Origin: JAKJGV01 sp964617565
GTDB lineage: Bacteria > Verrucomicrobiota > Kiritimatiellia > CAIQIC01 > JAGNIJ01
Direction of reading: 5' to 3'
Assembly: GCA_964617565.1 (NCBI GenBank)
Contig: CAZTYH010000041.1
Location: 1 to 27,311, forward strand
DNA length: 27,311 nucleotides
Made by a program: the position numbers and the translations under genes. Position 1 is the stretch's first letter, and each line of letters begins with the position of its first letter. Below, piece by piece: positions 22,825 through 27,311 of this stretch. The notes beneath the pieces were generated by a model. The model was not told where the DNA came from. It did not search any database and was given only the letters and a program-made list of their open reading frames with translations.

Positions 22825-23850
22825 ATGATCAGGGAATGCATTGCGAAACTGGCGGAGAACAAGTCGCTGAACCGCGAAGAAGCGTACGCCGCCATGCTGG
22901 AAATCATGGGCGGGGAAGCCACGCCCGCGCAGATCGCTTCGTATATCACCGCCTTGCGCATCCGCGGCGAAACGCCGGAGGTCATCGCGGGCAGCGCAGC
23001 GGGCATGCGGGAAAAATTTACGGCGGTCGAAGCCCCCGGGACAATCATCGTGGACACCTGCGGCACCGGTGGCGACGGCGCACATACTTTTAACATCTCG
23101 ACCGCTTCCGCCCTCGTCGCCGCCGGCGCCGGCGTCGTGGTGGCGAAGCACGGAAACCGCGGAGTCTCCAGCAAGTGCGGAAGCGCCGATGTCCTCTCGG
23201 CACTCGGTGTAAACATCGAGATTCCGGCAGAGCAGATGGCCGCTTGCCTGAAGAATCTCGGCATCGCGTTCCTGTTCGCGCCAATGCTGCATCCGGCGAT
23301 GAAGTTTGCCATCGGCCCGCGCCGCGAAATCGGTATTCGCAGCATTTTCAACATTCTCGGCCCGCTCTCCAATCCGGCCGGCGCACGGTACGGCGTCCTG
23401 GGGGTTTATGACCGCGAACTGGCCGTCACGATCGCCGAAGCGGCCGCTTCACTCGGAGCGAAACGACTGTTTGTCGTGCATGGACTCGACGGGCTCGACG
23501 AAATCACGCTCACCGGCCTGACGCGGATCGCCGAGGTGAAAGACGGCGTCGTGACCTCCTACGAAGTCAGGCCCGAGGACTTCGGCCTGCGGTCATGCGA
23601 TAAGTCGGAGCTGGCAGGCGGCGAGCCTCCCGAAAACGCGAAGATCATCCGCAACCTGCTCGGTGGTGAAACCGGTCCGCACCGCGACATCGTTTTACTC
23701 AACGCCGCCGCGGCGATCGTGGCGGGCGGACGCGCCCGGGACTTCAGCGAAGGAATAAAAGCAGCCGCGCGTGCGATAGATTCCGGCATGGCGTTGCAGA
23801 AACTGGATCAATTGGTCGCCGCGACGCGACAAAACACAACTTCCGCATGA
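22825..23850 (+). CDS. trpD: Anthranilate phosphoribosyltransferase
   Basis: Joins anthranilate to PRPP in tryptophan synthesis. The 341-residue protein has all the family motifs: DTCGTGGDGAHTFNIST (about 77-93, PRPP loop), KHGNRGVSSKCGSADVL (108-124), FAPMLHPAMKFAIGPRREIGIRSIFNILGPLSNPA, and VVHGLDGLDEIT. The ATG at 22825 has AAGGGGA upstream; the frame stays open further upstream, but that part runs through the octamer repeat. No other trp gene is adjacent, so the pathway is dispersed in this genome or trpD has been separated. Its stop overlaps the next start (ATGA). Confidence 0.97.
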   Translation: MIRECIAKLAENKSLNREEAYAAMLEIMGGEATPAQIASYITALRIRGETPEVIAGSAAGMREKFTAVEAPGTIIVDTCGTGGDGAHTFNISTASALVAAGAGVVVAKHGNRGVSSKCGSADVLSALGVNIEIPAEQMAACLKNLGIAFLFAPMLHPAMKFAIGPRREIGIRSIFNILGPLSNPAGARYGVLGVYDRELAVTIAEAAASLGAKRLFVVHGLDGLDEITLTGLTRIAEVKDGVVTSYEVRPEDFGLRSCDKSELAGGEPPENAKIIRNLLGGETGPHRDIVLLNAAAAIVAGGRARDFSEGIKAAARAIDSGMALQKLDQLVAATRQNTTSA

Positions 23851-24752
23851 GTTCAACCAAACCATCGCTGGTCATCATGGCCGCCGGAATAGGCAGCCGT
23901 TACGGCGGGCTCAAGCAAATCGAGCCCGTGGGGCCGCACGGCGAAATCCTCATGGATTACGCCATCTTCGACGCCATCCGCGCAGGATTCGCCGAGATCG
24001 TGTTCGTGATCCGCCGCGAAATCGAAAACGATTTCCGTCCCATGGTTGAGTCCCGATGGAAAGGACGGATTACGCTTTCCTATGTCTTCCAGGAACTGGG
24101 CGATCTCCCGCCGGGCTTTGCGCTGCCGGCCGACCGTACCAAGCCGTGGGGCACCGGCCACGCGGTGTATGCCTGTCGAAAGTCGGTCCGCGGCGCGTTT
24201 GGCGTGATCAATGCCGACGACTTTTACGGTCCGTCTTCCTTCAAGCTGCTCTCTGAACGACTCGCAAAACTCCCGCTGGATCAATCCGACTACACCCTCA
24301 TCGCCTTCACGCTCCGCAATACGCTCTCGCCTCACGGCGCGGTCGCCCGGGGCGTCTGCACACTCACGAAGGACGGATATCTGAACGCAATCGAGGAACG
24401 CGCGGGCGTGGAACTGTGCGGCAACGCGGCGCAATGCGTGGTGAACGGCAAGCCAATGTCGCTCACCGGCGACGAGGCGGTTTCGATGAATCTCTGGGGA
24501 TTCACCCCCACCCTGTTTGAGCATCTTGATCGCGAATTCGCCGCGTTTCTCCCCGAGGGGCTCGCGAATCCTAAATCCGAATTCATGTTGCCCGCCGTTG
24601 TTGACTCCGTGATACGCCGCGGGATTGGAAAAGTGGATGTCGTGCGCTCGAACGAACGCTGGCTGGGCGTCACCTATCCACAGGATCGAGAGACGGTCAT
24701 CGAAGGTGTCCGCGCGTTGATAAAAAAAGGGCAATATCCGGAAGCCTTGTAA
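23847..24752 (+). CDS. Sugar-phosphate nucleotidyltransferase-like protein
   Basis: Predicted NDP-sugar pyrophosphorylase of the NTP_transferase fold. The 301 residues start with LVIMAAGIGSRYGGLKQIEPVGPHGEILMDYAIFDA, the nucleotide-binding loop and lysine-bearing block of the family. Then come the P-W-G-T-G-H motif (KPWGTGHAVYA) and FGVINADDFYG, which provides the metal-binding aspartate. The C-terminal part (SERWLGVTYPQDRE-like) is typical of a subgroup often located beside a sugar kinase or aminoglycoside-phosphotransferase-like gene. No kinase is adjacent here. The substrate is unknown. It overlaps trpD by 4 bp, which suggests co-translation. Confidence 0.85.
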   Translation: MSSTKPSLVIMAAGIGSRYGGLKQIEPVGPHGEILMDYAIFDAIRAGFAEIVFVIRREIENDFRPMVESRWKGRITLSYVFQELGDLPPGFALPADRTKPWGTGHAVYACRKSVRGAFGVINADDFYGPSSFKLLSERLAKLPLDQSDYTLIAFTLRNTLSPHGAVARGVCTLTKDGYLNAIEERAGVELCGNAAQCVVNGKPMSLTGDEAVSMNLWGFTPTLFEHLDREFAAFLPEGLANPKSEFMLPAVVDSVIRRGIGKVDVVRSNERWLGVTYPQDRETVIEGVRALIKKGQYPEAL

Positions 24753-24786
24753 TTCGGACGCTGAAACCGGCAACAACGGTTCGCAC

Positions 24787-24815
24787 TTCATTATCTGATA
24801 AACTTCGCGTATGTT
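24787..24815 (+). promoter_or_regulatory. Candidate promoter for the amidotransferase gene
   Basis: TTCATT (24787-24792) and TATGTT (24810-24815) are separated by exactly 17 nt in the 89-bp spacer after the nucleotidyltransferase gene. The stretch is AT-rich compared with its surroundings. An AAAGGA ribosome site lies 6 nt before the next ATG. Consensus-based only. Confidence 0.4.
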
Positions 24816-24841
24816 ATGAGCATGGATCGAAAGGATAACTC

Positions 24842-25345
24842 ATGACGCAAGCCTTTTGTCTTACGCATGTGCCGTTCGAAGGGCCGGGGGTTTTCGAGTG
24901 GGCCATCAACGACCTCGGCCTTGAATTCACAAATTTTCTCGTGCCGGAGCGCGGGTTGCCGTCGGTGCCAGGAGACTTCCTCATTGTCATGGGCGGTCCG
25001 ATGTCGGCAAATGACTCCGATCCCTGGATCGCGGAAGAAATCGCGTTCATCCGCCGGGCCGTCGAGCAGCGGACCCGTGTTATCGGCGTCTGCCTCGGCG
25101 CACAACTCCTGGCAAAAGCGATGGGCGGATCAGTTTACAAGGGCGAAAAGTCGGAAATCGGCATGACCACGATCCGGCTCACGGAATCGGGACAGAAGGA
25201 TCCGCTTTTCAGCCAGCTCGGGAATCCAGCGGAAGTCTTCCAGTGGCACTCCGAAGGCATCGAACCGCCGCCGGGCGCCATCGTGATGGCCGAATCGGAT
25301 AAGTATCCGGTCCAGGCGTATCGCATGGGAGGGCGCGCGGTGGGA
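24842..25345 (+). CDS. Class I glutamine amidotransferase-like protein, partial
   Basis: A GATase1-fold protein, GuaA-like stand-alone type. The visible 168 residues show FLIVMGGPMSANDSDPWI (oxyanion region), the nucleophile elbow GVCLGAQLLAKAMGG with Cys84, and FQWHSEG (His136), where GuaA-type proteins usually have WHGD. The catalytic His-x-Glu pair expected further on is lost in gap 2. Relatives act as free glutaminases or as hydrolases of glutamyl compounds; the substrate here is unknown. The ATG at 24842 has an AAAGGA site. Whether it is co-transcribed with metX cannot be judged across the gap. Confidence 0.87.
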
Positions 25346-25445
25346 NNNNNNNNNNNNNNNNNNNNNNNNNNNNNNNNNNNNNNNNNNNNNNNNNNNNNNN
25401 NNNNNNNNNNNNNNNNNNNNNNNNNNNNNNNNNNNNNNNNNNNNN
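25346..25445. other. Assembly gap (100 Ns)
   Basis: Exactly 100 Ns. It hides the C-terminus of the amidotransferase and possibly the first codons and leader of metX. About 60-70 missing amidotransferase codons would already exceed 100 bp, so the length is probably a placeholder. Confidence 0.99.
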
Positions 25446-25448
25446 GGC

Positions 25449-26594
25449 ATGATTGTAAAAACACAGTACGTGACGTTCGAGCAGGAGCTTAAGCTTCAGA
25501 GCGGAGCTGCGCTCGGCCCCATCACGCTCGCCTACGAAACCTACGGCAGCCTGAACGAGAACAGAAGCAATGCGATTTTGATCTGCCACGCACTCTCTGG
25601 CGATGCCCATGCAGCCGGCAAGCATGCCGAAAGCGACCGCAAGCCCGGCTGGTGGGATGAAGCCATCGGCCCCGGGAAAGCCTTCGACACCGATAAGTAC
25701 TTCATCATCTGCTCCAATGTGATCGGCGGTTGCCGCGGCAGCACCGGTCCGGGATCCGTTAATCCCAAAACCGGCAAGCCCTACGCGCTTACGTTTCCAC
25801 TGATCACCATCGCCGACATGGTTGAAGCGCAGCGCATGCTGCTCGATCACCTCGGCATCAGGAAATTGCTGAGCGTTACGGGCGGAAGCATGGGCGGAAT
25901 GCAGTCTCTCCAGTGGGCCGTGTCGCATCCCGACCGCGTCCAAAGCGCCATGATCCTCGCTTCGACCGCGCGCGTTTCGCCGCAGGCCATCGCTTTCGAC
26001 GAAGTTGCGCGACAGGCGATCTACGCCGATCCGTGCTGGAATCATGGCGATTATTACGACGGCTCTCCGCCGAACGCAGGTTTGGCCGTGGCGCGCATGA
26101 TCGGCCACATCACCTACCTGAGCGATGCATCCATGAGGGAAAAATTCGGACGCCGCCTCCAGGAAAAGGAAAAATACGGCTACGAATTCGCCACCGAGTT
26201 CGCGGTGGAGAACTATCTCAAGTATCGAGGCAGTTCCTTCACCCAGCGTTTTGACGCAAATTCATATCTGTATATCACGAAGGCGATAGACTATTTCGAC
26301 CTATCGCAGGGCACGGCCTCTTTCGCCGAGGCCTTCCACAAGGTGAAGTCCAAGTTCCTGGTCGTGAGCTATTCGTCGGACTGGCTCTATCCGCCGGCAG
26401 AATCAGAGGAGATCGTGCGGGCTCTTCTTCAAAACGGCATTGACGCGACGTACGTTGAGATCCAGAGCCATTACGGCCACGATGCTTTCCTGCTTGAAGC
26501 GGAGCGCCTCGCCGGATTATCCCGCGATTTTCTCGCCCGGGTCGAGCGGGACGAAGCAAAAACTCATTCAACGGCGCACCGCAAATCCCGTTGA
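25449..26594 (+). CDS. metX: Homoserine O-acetyltransferase (MetX family)
   Basis: Activates homoserine by acylation, usually from acetyl-CoA, for methionine synthesis. The 381 residues include GPITLAYETYGSLNENRSNAILICHALSGDAHAAG, GGCRGSTGPGS, the nucleophile elbow TGGSMGGMQSLQW (Ser147), the acid in SYSSDWLYPP (Asp311) and the histidine in HYGHDAFLLE (His344), so the alpha/beta-hydrolase triad is complete. The ATG is only 3 bases after gap 2. Relatives often have a few residues before this point, so the true start may be hidden. Acetyl versus succinyl donor use is not decided by what I can see. The next gene is metW, 60 bp downstream. Confidence 0.95.
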   Translation: MIVKTQYVTFEQELKLQSGAALGPITLAYETYGSLNENRSNAILICHALSGDAHAAGKHAESDRKPGWWDEAIGPGKAFDTDKYFIICSNVIGGCRGSTGPGSVNPKTGKPYALTFPLITIADMVEAQRMLLDHLGIRKLLSVTGGSMGGMQSLQWAVSHPDRVQSAMILASTARVSPQAIAFDEVARQAIYADPCWNHGDYYDGSPPNAGLAVARMIGHITYLSDASMREKFGRRLQEKEKYGYEFATEFAVENYLKYRGSSFTQRFDANSYLYITKAIDYFDLSQGTASFAEAFHKVKSKFLVVSYSSDWLYPPAESEEIVRALLQNGIDATYVEIQSHYGHDAFLLEAERLAGLSRDFLARVERDEAKTHSTAHRKSR

Positions 26595-26654
26595 CTTTTC
26601 ACGCCCATCGGGCAACCTCATCCGTTGAACACGTGATGCACGAGAAGGATGACT

Positions 26655-27245
26655 ATGGCCAACGAACAACGACTGGACCTGGATACCATCGTGAATCTTG
26701 TTCCGCCGCAGTCCCGGGTGCTTGACCTCGGCTGCGGCGACGGGGCCTTGCTTCAGCGGCTCGTGCAGGAAAAACAGGTGGAGGCGCGCGGAGTCGAGAT
26801 CAGCGAGTCCAAGGTCCGTGCAGCCATCGGCCGGGGCGTTTCTGTCCGTCACGGTAATATTGAAGAAGGACTCGCGGATTACCTCGATGATGCTTTTGAC
26901 TACGTCGTTCTCAGCCAGACCCTTGCGTACCTTAACAAGCCGGCCCCGGTTGTGCGCGAAATGCTGCGCGTCGGGAAGCACGCCATCATTTCTTTCGACA
27001 ACGCCGGCCATTGGCGCGCGCGGTGGAGGGCGCTTCGCGGACATGGCATGGGATTCACGCTGACATCCGGCGAGCCGAGAGCTCGCGCGATTACACTCGC
27101 ACAGTTCCGCGAATTTGCGGCCAGCGTGAACGGGCGCATAGAACAATCCGTCCTTCTCGCGCGTAAACAATGCCTTTGCTGTTCTTCGAGTTTATGCGCT
27201 TGGTGTTCCGAAGTCGCCGTGTTTATGCTCACCCGCGTGACCTGA
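26655..27245 (+). CDS. metW: Methionine biosynthesis protein MetW
   Basis: SAM-methyltransferase-fold protein commonly encoded next to metX and thought to support MetX activity. The 196 residues have motif I as VLDLGCGDGALLQRL, then ARGVEISESKVRAAIGRGVSVRHGNIEEGL, FDYVVLSQTLAYLNKPAPVVREMLRVGKHAIISFDNAGHWRARWRAL, all characteristic of MetW. The C-terminal tail (QCLCCSSSLCAWCSEVAVFM) is unusually cysteine-rich and hydrophobic. The ATG at 26655 is preferred because AAGG lies 6 nt upstream; an in-frame ATG at 26649 falls within that spacing. Confidence 0.92.
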   Translation: MANEQRLDLDTIVNLVPPQSRVLDLGCGDGALLQRLVQEKQVEARGVEISESKVRAAIGRGVSVRHGNIEEGLADYLDDAFDYVVLSQTLAYLNKPAPVVREMLRVGKHAIISFDNAGHWRARWRALRGHGMGFTLTSGEPRARAITLAQFREFAASVNGRIEQSVLLARKQCLCCSSSLCAWCSEVAVFMLTRVT

Positions 27246-27266
27246 CCCGGATCGGCGCGCGTGGAC

Positions 27267-27311
27267 GCCTGGGTGGCGAAATGGCAGACGCAAGGGACTT
27301 AAAATCCCTTT
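27267..27311 (+). tRNA. tRNA-Leu (UAA anticodon), 5' part
   Basis: The last 45 bases fit the first half of a class II leucine tRNA: acceptor strand GCCTGGG (27267-27273), T8-G9, a D-arm with the GG pair, then an anticodon stem AGGGA/TCCCT around the loop CTTAAAA. The anticodon TAA is at 27300-27302. The variable arm, T-arm and 3' end lie outside the window. Confidence 0.92.

Noticed and set aside
24764..24781. Terminator after the nucleotidyltransferase gene (AACCG/CGGTT)
   Set aside because: The stem is only 5 bp and has no U-tract; it is within chance expectation.

Overview
The window is a 27.3 kb, GC-rich, gene-dense piece of a Gram-negative bacterial chromosome. It is interrupted by two runs of exactly 100 Ns (1104-1203 and 25346-25445), so it is a scaffolded, probably metagenome-derived, assembly. 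Lipopolysaccharide export and Kdo/heptose synthesis genes, an outer-membrane barrel and signal peptides show a two-membrane cell. A eukaryotic-type UDP-glucose pyrophosphorylase, HPr kinase with HPr carrying the regulatory serine, a TMEM260/DUF2723 protein and a zinc-ribbon membrane protein would fit the Planctomycetes-Verrucomicrobia-Chlamydiae group (for example Kiritimatiellota). That placement is inference; there is no rRNA marker here.

Layout. 1-2815 (minus): an SSS-family Na+/solute symporter (cut by the window edge and gap 1), a KamA-type radical SAM aminomutase (cut by gap 1, with a structured leader and a candidate regulated promoter), and an unrecognised two-helix membrane protein. 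2931-3668 (plus): a small outer-membrane beta-barrel, convergent with a DUF2723 membrane protein (3675-4970, minus). 5054-6478 (plus): UDP-glucose pyrophosphorylase, convergent with metK.

6544-21236 (minus) is a nearly unbroken run of 17 genes. In transcription order: alpha/beta hydrolase, MA-like peptidase, holA, a divergent DAHP synthase, a DUF3108 protein, rfaE1 (heptose kinase), kdsB, kdsA, kdsC, lptC, lptA, lptB, hpf, hprK, ptsH, ptsI, metK. Most junctions overlap or are under 50 bp. The core couples Kdo and heptose precursor synthesis (kdsA, kdsC, kdsB, rfaE1) and LPS transport (lptC, lptA, lptB) to a ribosome-hibernation factor and a phosphorelay (HprK, HPr, enzyme I) with no sugar permease. 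The order resembles the proteobacterial kdsC-lptCAB-rpoN-hpf-ptsN-rapZ-npr locus, but rpoN is missing and full HprK/HPr/EI replaces the PtsN branch.

21376-27245 (plus): a zinc-ribbon membrane protein and a LolA-like periplasmic protein; trpD and a sugar-nucleotidyltransferase-like gene overlapping by 4 bp; a class I glutamine amidotransferase cut by gap 2; metX and metW; then the 5' half of a tRNA-Leu(UAA) at the window edge.

The most unusual items are the DAHP synthase homologue with altered active-site motifs, an 8-bp tandem repeat at two intergenic sites (one running into the rfaE1 stop codon), the permease-less PTS phosphorelay inside the LPS operon, and the palindrome on the kamA promoter. 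I found no CRISPR array, insertion sequence, phage or defence system.
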